From Bradyrhizobium sp. CCBAU 051011 (GTDB lineage Bacteria > Pseudomonadota > Alphaproteobacteria > Rhizobiales > Xanthobacteraceae), in assembly GCF_009930815.1 (NCBI RefSeq), contig NZ_CP022222.1:1840501-1904500 (forward strand): a DNA stretch of 64,000 bases. The letters run 5' to 3'. The translations under genes and the position numbers were made by a program. The notes beneath the pieces are model-generated. The model saw nothing but the letters and a program-made list of their open reading frames with translations. It had not been told where the DNA came from and ran no database searches. This document shows, piece by piece, positions 41,870 to 49,937 of the stretch. Each line of letters opens with the position of its first letter. Within the stretch, counting starts at the first letter, position 1.

Positions 41870-42181
41870 ATGGCGCTGCAACTTCGGCCGAACTGCGAAT
41901 ATTGCGACAAGGACCTGCCGCCGAACGCGACGGATGCGTGGATCTGTTCCTATGAATGCACGTTCTGCTCGGACTGCGTGGACAACAAGCTGCACAATGT
42001 CTGCCCGAACTGCGGCGGCGGTTTTGAGCGGCGGCCGATCCGCCCCTCCACCGAACGGCGGCCGGGTGTGTGCGTGACGAAGCAGTTGCCGTCGGACAAG
42101 CGGGTACATTTGAAGTACAGCGTGGAGGATGTTGCCGCGCATTCGGCGCGACTACGGGATATTCCGCCGCAGGAACGCTGA
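41870..42181 (+). CDS. DUF1272 family zinc-type protein
   Basis: A 103-aa cysteine-rich protein. The N-terminus NCEYCDKDLPP, followed by ICSYECTFCSDC and VCPNCGG, gives a treble-clef or rubredoxin-like set of eight or more Cys for two zinc ions, the DUF1272 pattern. ATG 41870 starts MALQLRPNCEYC, as in the family. Role unknown; it may bind protein or nucleic acid. Close behind the Lrp gene (95 bp). Confidence 0.82.
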   Translation: MALQLRPNCEYCDKDLPPNATDAWICSYECTFCSDCVDNKLHNVCPNCGGGFERRPIRPSTERRPGVCVTKQLPSDKRVHLKYSVEDVAAHSARLRDIPPQER

Positions 42182-42189
42182 ACCATCCA

Positions 42190-42275
42190 CGTCATTGCGA
42201 GGAGAGCCAGCGACGAAGCAATCCATGCCAACGCTTGCAGCGCGATGGATTGCTTCGCTTCGCTCGCAATAACGG
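42190..42275. repeat. palindromic repeat family A
   Basis: CGTCATTGCGAGGAGAGCCA (with CGACGAAGCAATCCAT) is mirrored by ATGGATTGCTTCGCTTCGCT and CGCAATAACGG. One arm base differs (AATAACGG), so it is slightly decayed. Lies between convergent DUF1272 and fahA. Confidence 0.82.
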
Positions 42276-42283
42276 AGAGAGCG

Positions 42284-43567
42284 TCACTCCGCCGCCAGAA
42301 TCGTCCCCTCGACCTCGCCGAAGCCGACGCGATAGCCGTCGCCCTGGCACCAGCCGCGCATGACGAGTGAATCGCCGTCTTCCAGGAACGAGCGCGTGAC
42401 GCCGGACGCCAGCTCGACCGGCTCGGTGCCGTTCCAGCTTATCTCAAGCAAGCTGCCGCGCTGATCTTTCTCGGGGCCCGAGATGGTGCCGGACCCCAGG
42501 AGATCGCCGACATTCATGGCGCAGCCGCAGGCCGCGTGGTGCACAAGCTGCTGCACCGAAGACCAGTACATGTACTTGAAATTGGTGCGGCTGATGTTTT
42601 TTGGCGCCTTCATCGGCGTGGCGCGCAGGTCCACCTCAAGCGCCATGTCGTAATTGTTCGGCTGCGCCTGCTGCAAATAGGGCAGCGGCTTCGGATCCTG
42701 CGCCGGACCATGAAGCCGGAACGGCTCCAGCGCCTCGCGCGTCACCACCCATGGGCTGATCGAGGTCGCGAACACTTTTGCCTGGAACGGCCCGAGCGGG
42801 ACGTATTCCCATTGCTGGATGTCGCGCGCGCTCCAGTCGTTGAGGATGACGAAGCCGAAGATCATGTCCTCGGCCTGCTTCTCGGTCAGCATCTCGCCCA
42901 TCGCCGAGGCCTGGCCGACGACTACGCCCATTTCGAGTTCGAAATCGAGCCGCTTGCACGGCCCGAAGCTGGGCAGGTCGGCGCTCGGCGGTTTCAATTG
43001 CCCGCGCGGACGGCGCACCGGCGTGCCGCTGACGACCACCGTCGAGGCGCGGCCGTTATAGCCGATCGGCATGTGCAGCCAGTTCGGCTGCAGCGCATTG
43101 TCCTTGCCGCGGAACATGACGCCGACATTGGTGGCGTGCTCCTTGGACGAATAGAAATCGGTGTAGCCGGAGACGGCGAACGGCAGATGCAGCGTGACAT
43201 CCGCCATCGGCACCAGCGCGCGCTTGCGCAAGCTTTCATTGTCGCGCAGCTCGGGATGGTCATGCCGCAGAAGCTCGCTGATACGCGCGCGGGTGCTCGA
43301 CCAGACTTTTGGGCCCAGCGCCATGAACGGATTGAGCTGGGATGCAGCAAATACGGCGGGTTCGACGAGGTCGAAGCGGCAATCCTGCGCGAGCTGCCAG
43401 AGATCGAGTACGTAGTCGCCGATCGCAACGCCAACGCGCGGAGCGAGCCCGTCCTTGGCGGAGAATACGCCGTAGGGGAGATTCTGGATCGGAAAGTGGG
43501 ACTCGGCCGCGACGTCGATGAAAGAGCGGAGTTTTGGGTCGTTGGGATGGGGCACTTGATTCTCCAT
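42284..43567 (-). CDS. fahA: fumarylacetoacetase
   Basis: A 427-aa hydrolase that splits fumarylacetoacetate into fumarate and acetoacetate, the last step of homogentisate breakdown. The FAH core shows ELEMGVVVGQASAMGE with the metal-binding acidic residues, LNDWSARDIQQWEYVPLGPF and SGTISGPEKDQRGSLLE. ATG 43567 gives MENQVPHPNDPKLRSF, a normal start; further upstream reading is through a repeat. It is last in a minus-strand operon with hmgA. Confidence 0.95.
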   Translation of the reverse strand: MENQVPHPNDPKLRSFIDVAAESHFPIQNLPYGVFSAKDGLAPRVGVAIGDYVLDLWQLAQDCRFDLVEPAVFAASQLNPFMALGPKVWSSTRARISELLRHDHPELRDNESLRKRALVPMADVTLHLPFAVSGYTDFYSSKEHATNVGVMFRGKDNALQPNWLHMPIGYNGRASTVVVSGTPVRRPRGQLKPPSADLPSFGPCKRLDFELEMGVVVGQASAMGEMLTEKQAEDMIFGFVILNDWSARDIQQWEYVPLGPFQAKVFATSISPWVVTREALEPFRLHGPAQDPKPLPYLQQAQPNNYDMALEVDLRATPMKAPKNISRTNFKYMYWSSVQQLVHHAACGCAMNVGDLLGSGTISGPEKDQRGSLLEISWNGTEPVELASGVTRSFLEDGDSLVMRGWCQGDGYRVGFGEVEGTILAAE

Positions 43568-43576
43568 TCGGGACGC

Positions 43577-43647
43577 CGTCATGCCCGGGCCTGACCCGGG
43601 CATCCATCCAAGAGTGAGGGATCGCCGGGTCAAGCCCGGCGATGACG
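43577..43647. repeat. inverted repeat, family C-like
   Basis: GTCATGCCCGGGCCTGACCC hairpin, a short spacer, then ATCGCCGGGTCAAGCCCGGC hairpin ending GATGACG. It is related to the copy at 32366-32467. It lies inside the operon between hmgA and fahA and may stabilise or end the message between them. Confidence 0.65.
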
Positions 43648-43658
43648 AATTGCGCGCG

Positions 43659-45005
43659 TTACGGCTTGTTCGGATCGAACCGCTTCTCAAGGCCCTTCCA
43701 GCAATCGGCGTAGTCATCCTGCAGCGTCGACGCCGTCGCGGCATGCTGCGTAACCCGCTGCGGAAAGCGCGTTTCGAACATGAAGGCCATGGTGCCGGTC
43801 AGTTTCACCGGCTTCAGTTCGCCATTGCTGGCGTGATCGAAGGCCTCGCGGTCGGGGCCGTGCGGCAGCATACAGTTGTGCAGGCTGATGCCGCCGGGGA
43901 CAAAGCCTTGCGGCTTGGCGTCGTAGACGCCGTAGATCAGGCCCATGAACTCACTCATGATGTTCATGTGATACCAGGGCGGACGGAACGTGTTTTCGGC
44001 GACCGCCCAGCGTTCCGGGAAGATGACGAAGTCGATATTCGCAGTGCCCGCGGTCTCCGACGGCGAGGTCAGCACCGTGAAGATCGAGGGATCGGGATGG
44101 TCGAAGCCGATGGCGCCGACCGGCGAGAAGGTGCGCAGGTCGTATTTGTAGGGCGCGTAATTGCCGTGCCATGCGACGACATCGATCGGCGAATGCGGCA
44201 GCGTGGTCTTGAACAGCGAGCCGCCCCATTTCACGTAGAGCTCGGTCGGCGTGTCCTTGTCCTCGTACGACGCCACTGGCGTCAGGAAGTCGCGCGAATT
44301 GGCGAGGCAATTGGCGCCGATCGGCCCACGTTCCGGCAGCGTGAAGGCGCCACCGTAATTTTCGCAGAGATAGCCGCGCGCAGGTCCGTTGGGAATCTCG
44401 ACCCGGAATTTCACGCCACGCGGGATCACCGCGATCTCGCCCGGCTCGATGTCGATACGGCCGAACTCGGTGACGAGACGCAGATTGCCCTGCTGAGCCA
44501 CGAACATCATCTCGCCGTCGGCATTGTAGAAATGCTGATCCACCATCGATTTGGTGATGAGGTAGACATGCGCGGCCATGCCGGCCTGCGTATTGGCATC
44601 GCCGGCGGTCGTCATGGTCTGCACGCCCTGCAGGAAGGTCGTGTCCTCCTTCGGGATCGGCGCCGGATCCCAGCGCAGTTGCGCGATCGGCAGGTCGTAT
44701 TCGTGGCACGGCGCGGTGCGCCACAGCCCGGCATCCGCTTTCTCAAAGCGGCCGGAGTGTTTCACCGAAGGGCGGATGCGATAGAGCCACGACCGCTCAT
44801 TGGTGCCGCGCGGCGCGGTGAAGGGCGAGCCGGACAACTGCTCGGCATAGAGTCCGTAGGCACAGCGCTGCGGCGAGTTGCGGCCCATCGGAAGCGCACC
44901 GGGCAGCGCCTCGGTCTCAAAGCTATTGCCGAAGCCGGACATGTATCCGGGCGTCACTTGCGCCGTACCTCGGACGATCTGATCAGGCGAGGTGTTGATA
45001 TTCAT
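43659..45005 (-). CDS. hmgA: homogentisate 1,2-dioxygenase
   Basis: A 448-aa non-haem iron enzyme that opens the ring of homogentisate to maleylacetoacetate. Markers: [20 protein letters not shown] near the start, [20 protein letters not shown] and the C-terminal iron site region [15 protein letters not shown], with HGPDREAF. Two ATGs, 45011 and 45005, overlap the end of the upstream gene; 45005 has AAGGAGG at good spacing, while 45011 forms an ATGA overlap. No maleylacetoacetate isomerase gene is seen in the window, so that step is encoded elsewhere or is glutathione-independent. Confidence 0.95.
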   Translation of the reverse strand: MNINTSPDQIVRGTAQVTPGYMSGFGNSFETEALPGALPMGRNSPQRCAYGLYAEQLSGSPFTAPRGTNERSWLYRIRPSVKHSGRFEKADAGLWRTAPCHEYDLPIAQLRWDPAPIPKEDTTFLQGVQTMTTAGDANTQAGMAAHVYLITKSMVDQHFYNADGEMMFVAQQGNLRLVTEFGRIDIEPGEIAVIPRGVKFRVEIPNGPARGYLCENYGGAFTLPERGPIGANCLANSRDFLTPVASYEDKDTPTELYVKWGGSLFKTTLPHSPIDVVAWHGNYAPYKYDLRTFSPVGAIGFDHPDPSIFTVLTSPSETAGTANIDFVIFPERWAVAENTFRPPWYHMNIMSEFMGLIYGVYDAKPQGFVPGGISLHNCMLPHGPDREAFDHASNGELKPVKLTGTMAFMFETRFPQRVTQHAATASTLQDDYADCWKGLEKRFDPNKP

Positions 45006-45007
45006 GG

Positions 45008-45964
45008 TCATCCTCCTCCTTGCAGGGCGGCCCACATTTCCTGGTCGCGCTTGTCGGTCCAGATCACGGGATCGTCGATTCCGGACGCTTCGTCGAACGC
45101 GCGCGAGACGTTGAACGGCAGGCAGTGCTCGTAGATGGCGAAGCTGGAGAATTTCGGGTCCATCACCTCGCGCGTCGCCGCAAAGGTCTCTTTCAGCGTG
45201 CGGCCCTTGGCGACCGAGCTTTCCGCCGCGCCATAGAGCGAGGTGACGAAATCGCGCGTCATCGCGATCGCGTCGCGTCCGGTGGATAGCCCTTTCAGCG
45301 CATCGCCGCGGCCCGGCGCGATGGCCTTGGGATTGAAGGCGCGGATTTCATTCAGCGTGGCCGGCCATTCGCGCAAATGCGCGTCGCCGCAATAGCAGGC
45401 CGAGTGATATTCGATGAGGTCACCGGAGAACATCACTTCGGCATCCGGCACCCAGGCCACGATGTCGCCCGACGTATGCCCGGCGCCGAGCTGCATCAGC
45501 CGCACCTCGCGCTTGCCGAGATAGATCGACATCTCGCCTTCGAAGGTCAGCGTCGGCCAGGTCAGGCCGGGAATGCTCTCGGCATCCTGGAACAGGCGGG
45601 GAAAGCGGCCATATTCGGAATCCCAATCCTGCTGACCGCGCTCCTCGATCAGCCGATAGGTTTCGGCCGAGGCCACGATGCCCTGCGCCTTGTAGGCAGA
45701 AGCGCCGAGCACGCGCACCGCATGATAATGCGACAGCACGACATATTTGATCGGCTTGTCGGTGACGGTGCGAACGCGCTCGATCACCTTGTTGGCCATC
45801 GCCGGCGTCGACTGCGCGTCGAACACCAGGCAGCCATCATCGCCGACGATAATCGCGGAGTTCGGATCGCCCTCGGCGGTGAAGGCGTAGAGATCGGTGC
45901 CGATTTCGGAGAAGGTGATCTGCTTCTCCGCCAGATCGGTGGTGGACGCGAAACCTTTAGCCAT
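45008..45964 (-). CDS. MBL-fold protein with an altered metal site
   Basis: A 318-aa metallo-beta-lactamase-fold protein in the homogentisate operon. Zinc site 1 is kept: His79 and His81 in SHYHAV and His163 in GAGHTSGD, plus Asp182 in FSGDL. The usual D and H of HxHxDH are Val83 and Arg84, and the last His (PGHG) is Arg219 in APGRG. So site 2 is gone and a mononuclear or non-hydrolytic protein is likely. ATG 45964 chosen; TTG 45967 is one codon before. Its stop overlaps hmgA. Substrate unknown, perhaps an acyl or lactone intermediate. Confidence 0.85.
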   Translation of the reverse strand: MAKGFASTTDLAEKQITFSEIGTDLYAFTAEGDPNSAIIVGDDGCLVFDAQSTPAMANKVIERVRTVTDKPIKYVVLSHYHAVRVLGASAYKAQGIVASAETYRLIEERGQQDWDSEYGRFPRLFQDAESIPGLTWPTLTFEGEMSIYLGKREVRLMQLGAGHTSGDIVAWVPDAEVMFSGDLIEYHSACYCGDAHLREWPATLNEIRAFNPKAIAPGRGDALKGLSTGRDAIAMTRDFVTSLYGAAESSVAKGRTLKETFAATREVMDPKFSSFAIYEHCLPFNVSRAFDEASGIDDPVIWTDKRDQEMWAALQGGG

Positions 45965-45997
45965 CAATTCGATTCCTGACTTCGTTCGGGACGTGAA

Positions 45998-46237
45998 CTA
46001 TTGCTGCGATTGCTGTTGTTGTTGCTGTTGCTGCTGGCTCGCACCGAGCATGCGCTGGGCGGCGAGCGCGATGGCCTCCTTCAGCACATCGAGGTCGCCA
46101 ATGTGATTGGCGAGAATGAGAACCAGCGCCGCATCGAGATCGGCGCTTTGTTCGTCGTTGAGCCCATGATGCGCCTCGACGATGGCGCGGAACGCGTCGT
46201 CGGGCTTCGCAAAGTTCGAACTGGTCGATAGCGCCAT
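45998..46237 (-). CDS. DUF2783 family small protein
   Basis: A 79-aa protein. The core (residues 1-64) is helical and acidic, with DAFRAIVEAHHGLNDEQSAD and LILANHIGD, matching the DUF2783 pattern. The tail is ASQ with nine Gln in a row, then SQQ, encoded by a CAG/CAA run. It starts 10 bp after the flavin hydroxylase stop and precedes the MBL gene, so it is co-transcribed. Its size and place fit a coupling protein for the hydroxylase, like the MhaA/MhaB pair for 3-hydroxyphenylacetate, but no homology to MhaB is shown here. Confidence 0.78.
   Translation of the reverse strand: MALSTSSNFAKPDDAFRAIVEAHHGLNDEQSADLDAALVLILANHIGDLDVLKEAIALAAQRMLGASQQQQQQQQQSQQ
46010..46036 (-). repeat. CAG/CAA trinucleotide run encoding polyglutamine
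   Basis: Nine uninterrupted glutamine codons mixing CAG and CAA, close to the 3' end of the DUF2783 gene. Mixed codons make slippage less likely than in a pure tract, but length change in multiples of three remains possible. Confidence 0.85.
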
Positions 46238-46246
46238 GACGAAACC

Positions 46247-47860
46247 TCAGTTGTGGCCTGCGGCACGCGCCAGCGCGGCATCGAGCGCCGCCCGCGTCGG
46301 GTGGCGGAAGCGCGCCGCCACGTAGCCGTCGGGGCGCAGCAGATAGGCGGTGCCGGGCTCGGCATCGTAACGCCTGGCGGCAAGGCCTGCAGAATCGGCC
46401 AGCCCCCCTTTGCCGCCAATCCGGATCGTGCCCAATCCGTCGGGCCGTTCCGGCGGAACGCCATTGCTAAACTCCAGCAGCGTGAATCCCGTTCCGGCGC
46501 CGATGAAGGCATCGGTAAGATAGGTCGGTTCGCCGCCCTGCCCCGCGACCGGCGCGTCCGGCATCGAGGCACCGGGACGCGGGCCGCCGCGCCAGCAATC
46601 GCCATCAGCGGTCGACAGTGGCGTCTCGTAAATCGAGGGCGTCGAGAGCCGTCCGCCATTCACCATGCGCTTGCCGAACTCGGTTTCCTTGGCGAGCGAC
46701 AGCACCGCCTTGCGCAGCCGCGCCTCCTGGTGGGAGTTGGGCGCCATGAAATCGGTCGAGCGGGTGGATTCGCGGATGTTCTCATCGGCCGCGGCGCTTC
46801 GCTCGATGTGGTAGCTGTCAAGCAGCGCCTCGGGCGAGGTTCCCCGCAGCACCCGATCGAGCTTCCACGCCAGATTTTCGGCATCCTCGAGCCCCGAATT
46901 GGCACCGCGGGCGCCGAACGGGGAGACTTGATGCGCCGCATCGCCGGCAAAGATCACGCGGCCGTGGATGAACTTGTTCATGCGCCGGCACTGGAATTTG
47001 TACAGTGAGATCCATTCGAAATCGAACTTGTCGTGGCCGAGCATGCGGGCGATGCGTGGCCGCACATTCTCGGGCAGCTTTTCAACGGCGGGATCGGCAA
47101 AACGATTGAGCTGCAGGTCGATCCGCCAGATGTCGTCCGGCTGCTTGTGCAGCAGCGCGGAGCGCCCGGCGTGGAACGGCGGATCAAACCAGAACCAGCG
47201 CTCGGTCGGGAATGCCGCGGTCATCTTGACGTCGGCGATCAGGAACTGGTCCTCGAACACCTGCCCCGCAAATTCCGCGCCCACCATCTGCCGCAACGAG
47301 GACCGGGCGCCGTCGCAGGCGACGACATATTGCGCCGCCAGCCGATAGGGACCGTCCGGCGTCTGGACCGTCAGCACCACACCGTCGTTGCGCGGCTCGA
47401 GCCCCGTCACCTTGTTGCGCCAGCGCAGGTCGATGGCAGGAAGTTCCTCGACGCGGTCGACCAGATAGGCCTCCGCATAGAATTGCTGCAGGTTGATGAA
47501 GGCCGGCCGCTTGTGGCCCTCCTCCGGCAGCAGGTTGAATTGATAGAGCTGGGACTCGCCGTGGAAGATCTTGCCGACGCTCCACACCACGCCCTTGTCC
47601 ACCATGCGCTGCCCGATGCCGAGCCGGTCCCAGAATTCGAGCGAGCGTTTTGAGAAGCAGATCGCCCGTGAACCCTCGCCGATCCGGTCAGCATCGTCGA
47701 GCAGCACGACCGATTGCCCGCGCTGCGCCAGATCGATCGCCAGCGACAGCCCGATGGGACCCGCGCCGACCACCACGATCGCGTGTTCGGCCGTGTTGGC
47801 GCCTACCCGGTCCTGGTCGGGGTGGCGACGATAGCCGAACTGGGTTTTAGTCAGCGCCAT
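46247..47860 (-). CDS. FAD-dependent aromatic hydroxylase (group A flavin monooxygenase, MhpA-like)
   Basis: A 537-aa flavoprotein hydroxylase using NAD(P)H and O2. The N-terminal GAGPIGLSLA binds the ADP of FAD; CDGARSSLR is the DG motif; FAGDAAHQVSPFGARGANSG is the GD motif. A C-terminal thioredoxin-like domain follows, as in 3-(3-hydroxyphenyl)propionate hydroxylase. It leads the operon hydroxylase-DUF2783-MBL-hmgA-fahA. Since hmgA follows, the product is probably homogentisate, so 3-hydroxyphenylacetate is a likely substrate; other phenolic acids remain possible. Divergent from a MarR gene. Confidence 0.85.
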   Translation of the reverse strand: MALTKTQFGYRRHPDQDRVGANTAEHAIVVVGAGPIGLSLAIDLAQRGQSVVLLDDADRIGEGSRAICFSKRSLEFWDRLGIGQRMVDKGVVWSVGKIFHGESQLYQFNLLPEEGHKRPAFINLQQFYAEAYLVDRVEELPAIDLRWRNKVTGLEPRNDGVVLTVQTPDGPYRLAAQYVVACDGARSSLRQMVGAEFAGQVFEDQFLIADVKMTAAFPTERWFWFDPPFHAGRSALLHKQPDDIWRIDLQLNRFADPAVEKLPENVRPRIARMLGHDKFDFEWISLYKFQCRRMNKFIHGRVIFAGDAAHQVSPFGARGANSGLEDAENLAWKLDRVLRGTSPEALLDSYHIERSAAADENIRESTRSTDFMAPNSHQEARLRKAVLSLAKETEFGKRMVNGGRLSTPSIYETPLSTADGDCWRGGPRPGASMPDAPVAGQGGEPTYLTDAFIGAGTGFTLLEFSNGVPPERPDGLGTIRIGGKGGLADSAGLAARRYDAEPGTAYLLRPDGYVAARFRHPTRAALDAALARAAGHN

Positions 47861-47892
47861 GCGGGCTCAACCCCGTGACTAGAGATCTTGTT

Positions 47893-47942
47893 TTGACGCG
47901 TTTTCTTCACGCGAACCGGTATCCACTTCGCTCGAAAACGCT
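47893..47942. repeat. dispersed 50-bp repeat, family D, copy 2
   Basis: Matches the copy at 10532-10581 at 48 of 50 positions. It lies in the 175-bp control region between the flavin hydroxylase and the MarR gene, where it could lie within or near the promoter. Confidence 0.75.
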
Positions 47943-48035
47943 AGCTAGTAACCTGTGGTCCTGCTAAATTAGTCTCACCTGCAACTATCTTAAACCCCGG
48001 ACCGGGTCCGGCGTCAACCCAAATCGAGGCGATTC

Positions 48036-48575
48036 TTGCCAAAAGCGATGTCAGGCGAAATGGCTGCCGGCCCAGAGGAAGAGAGCGCGCCGAAAAAAGC
48101 CGCGCGGCTCGATCTCTTCAAATTCGTACCGTTCCAGCTCAACCGGCTGGCGGCGGAAGTCAGTTCCGCGCTCTCGGTCGAATATGCAGCCCGCTACGGC
48201 CTCGACATTCCGGAATGGCGCGTGCTGGCGACGCTCGGCTTCCGTCACGATGCCTGCAGCGCGCAATACATCGCCCACTGCACCCGCACCCACAAATCCA
48301 CCATCAGCCGCGCGGTCACGTCGCTGATGAAGCGACAGATCATCGAGCGCGTCGAGAACGAGGATGACCGACGCGAATTCCGCCTGCGCCTGACGCGCAA
48401 GGGCGCGCAGCTCTATGAGGAACTGATCCCGCGCCTGTTGCGCAAGGAGCAGGAGATTTTGTCCTGCCTTTCCGCGCAGGAGCGGCGGGATCTCGCGCGG
48501 CTGCTCGGCAAGATCGAAGAAAGCCTTGAGCTGGTGCAGACCAGCGAAGAGGCAGATGCGAAGGAAGCGTACTGA
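48036..48575 (+). CDS. MarR-family regulator
   Basis: A 179-aa winged-helix regulator. The core shows IPEWRVLATLGFRHDACSAQ, the recognition helix THKSTISRAVTSLMKR and the wing DDRREFRLRLTRKG. Start TTG 48036 has GAGG six bases upstream; ATG 48048 is the alternative, four codons later. It is divergent from the flavin hydroxylase operon and so is the likely repressor, relieved by a phenolic ligand (inferred). Confidence 0.87.
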   Translation: MPKAMSGEMAAGPEEESAPKKAARLDLFKFVPFQLNRLAAEVSSALSVEYAARYGLDIPEWRVLATLGFRHDACSAQYIAHCTRTHKSTISRAVTSLMKRQIIERVENEDDRREFRLRLTRKGAQLYEELIPRLLRKEQEILSCLSAQERRDLARLLGKIEESLELVQTSEEADAKEAY

Positions 48576-48585
48576 GCTCCCTCCC

Positions 48586-48672
48586 CGTCATTGCGAGCGA
48601 AGCGAAGCAATCCATTTGTCCGCGCGCGCGGAAAGATGGATGGCTTCATTGCTATCGCCCTCGCAATGACGG
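48586..48672. repeat. palindromic repeat family A
   Basis: CGTCATTGCGAGCGAAGCGA to AAGCAATCCAT on the left, with GATGGATGGCTTC and CTCGCAATGACGG on the right; the right arm has several changes. It separates convergent MarR and RidA genes. Confidence 0.8.
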
Positions 48673-48687
48673 CTGGGGCAGCTACGA

Positions 48688-49032
48688 CTACTTCACCGCC
48701 GTGACTACGATCTCCACGATATGCGGCGGCTCGAGATCGACACCGAGGCAGGCGCGCATCGGCGGATTCTTGCGATCGACCCATTCGTCCCAGGCCCGGT
48801 TCATCTCGCCCTTCTGCTTGATGTCAGCGATATAGACGATCGCCGACAGGATCTTGCTCTTGTCCGTGCCGCACAGCGCGAGGCTTTCGTCGATCCGGGC
48901 GAGCGCCCTGACACTCTGCTCGTACATCGAGGGGCTGACGGGATCGGGCGCGACCGCCACCGTGAAGACCAGATCGTCGTGCGCGACGGCGCGACTACGG
49001 GTCGGCGTAAGCCCTGCAAAGCGTTGGATCAT
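48688..49032 (-). CDS. RidA-family protein (enamine/imine deaminase type)
   Basis: A 114-aa RidA/YjgF-fold protein. The family core SKILSAIVYIADIKQKGEM and the C-terminal NPPMRACLGVDL with its conserved Arg (R in MRACL) are present. RidA relatives clear reactive enamine and imine intermediates. It follows the dehydrogenase-like gene on the same strand by 12 bp, so it is part of the short minus-strand run with that gene and the lactonase. Substrate unknown. Confidence 0.85.
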   Translation of the reverse strand: MIQRFAGLTPTRSRAVAHDDLVFTVAVAPDPVSPSMYEQSVRALARIDESLALCGTDKSKILSAIVYIADIKQKGEMNRAWDEWVDRKNPPMRACLGVDLEPPHIVEIVVTAVK

Positions 49033-49044
49033 GATCGTCTCCGG

Positions 49045-49925
49045 TTAGCGGCTGCCAATATGTTTCGCGATGACAGGGAAATAATTTTCTCCGGACCCGG
49101 CATCGATCGCTTCCTGCAACACGGTGCCGATCAACTCCGCACCGCGAATCCGCAATCCGGCGTCGGACGCGAGCTCCAGCGCGTAGGACAAATCCTTCAG
49201 CGCATATTCGGTGGAGAATGCGCGTTCCGGGAAATTGCCTGTTACGATCGCCTTCATGCCGTGATTGCGGAGCGCAAAGCTGTCGGCCGAGCTTTTGAAA
49301 GCGTATCGAGCAGCAGCTTCGGATCGACGCCATTGTGCTTTGCGACCGCAACAGCCTCGGCCAGCGCGTTGACGGTTTCGAACAGCACCATGTTGTTGAG
49401 GATTTTTGTCACCTGTCCCGCGCCGACGTCGCCGCAATGGGTGACGTCGGTGGCAAAGCAGCGGATCAGCGGCTCGATATCGGCGTAAAGCGAAGCCGTC
49501 GTTCCTACCATGACGCTGAGCGTGCCATCCTGCGCCGCCTGCCGCGTGCGCGCGATCGGCGCATCGGCCCAGAACGCGCCTTTGGCCTGCAATTGGCGCG
49601 CGAAATCGCGGGTCTGACTAACCGAGGACGTGCCGAGATCGACCACGACCTGACCGCTGCGAATATTCTCGAGAATACCGTTGCCCTCGAACACCGCCCG
49701 CACATGCTTGGCGCTCGGCAGGCACAGGAACAGCAAATCGCTTTGCTTGATGACGTCGGCAACGGAAGCCGCAATGTTGGTACCGTCGGCCTTGAGCCGC
49801 GCCAGCGGCTCCGGCGACAGATCAAAGGCAAGGACGGGCTTGCCGCTCTTCTTCACGAGATTGCGGCAGATCGGCTCGCCCATCACGCCGAGGCCAATGA
49901 AGCCCAGAGTCTTGTACTCGGTCAT
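49045..49925 (-). pseudogene. 3-hydroxyisobutyrate-dehydrogenase-family gene, frameshifted
   Basis: Two overlapping frames together encode one 293-aa NAD(P)-dependent dehydrogenase. The first (49925 to about 49290) has GFIGLGVMGEPICRNL (NAD-binding), DLGTSSVS, the substrate-binding DAPIARTRQAAQDGTLSV and the catalytic Lys in GQVTKILNN. The second continues SSADSFALRNHGMKAIVTGN to the end at 49045. They meet at a run of four A on the minus strand (49293-49296): one added A, or a -1 slip on AAA, restores the frame. It may be a real mutation, a sequencing error or recoding. Same strand as RidA and lactonase genes. Confidence 0.8.
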
Positions 49926-49937
49926 TTCCCTGAGAAC

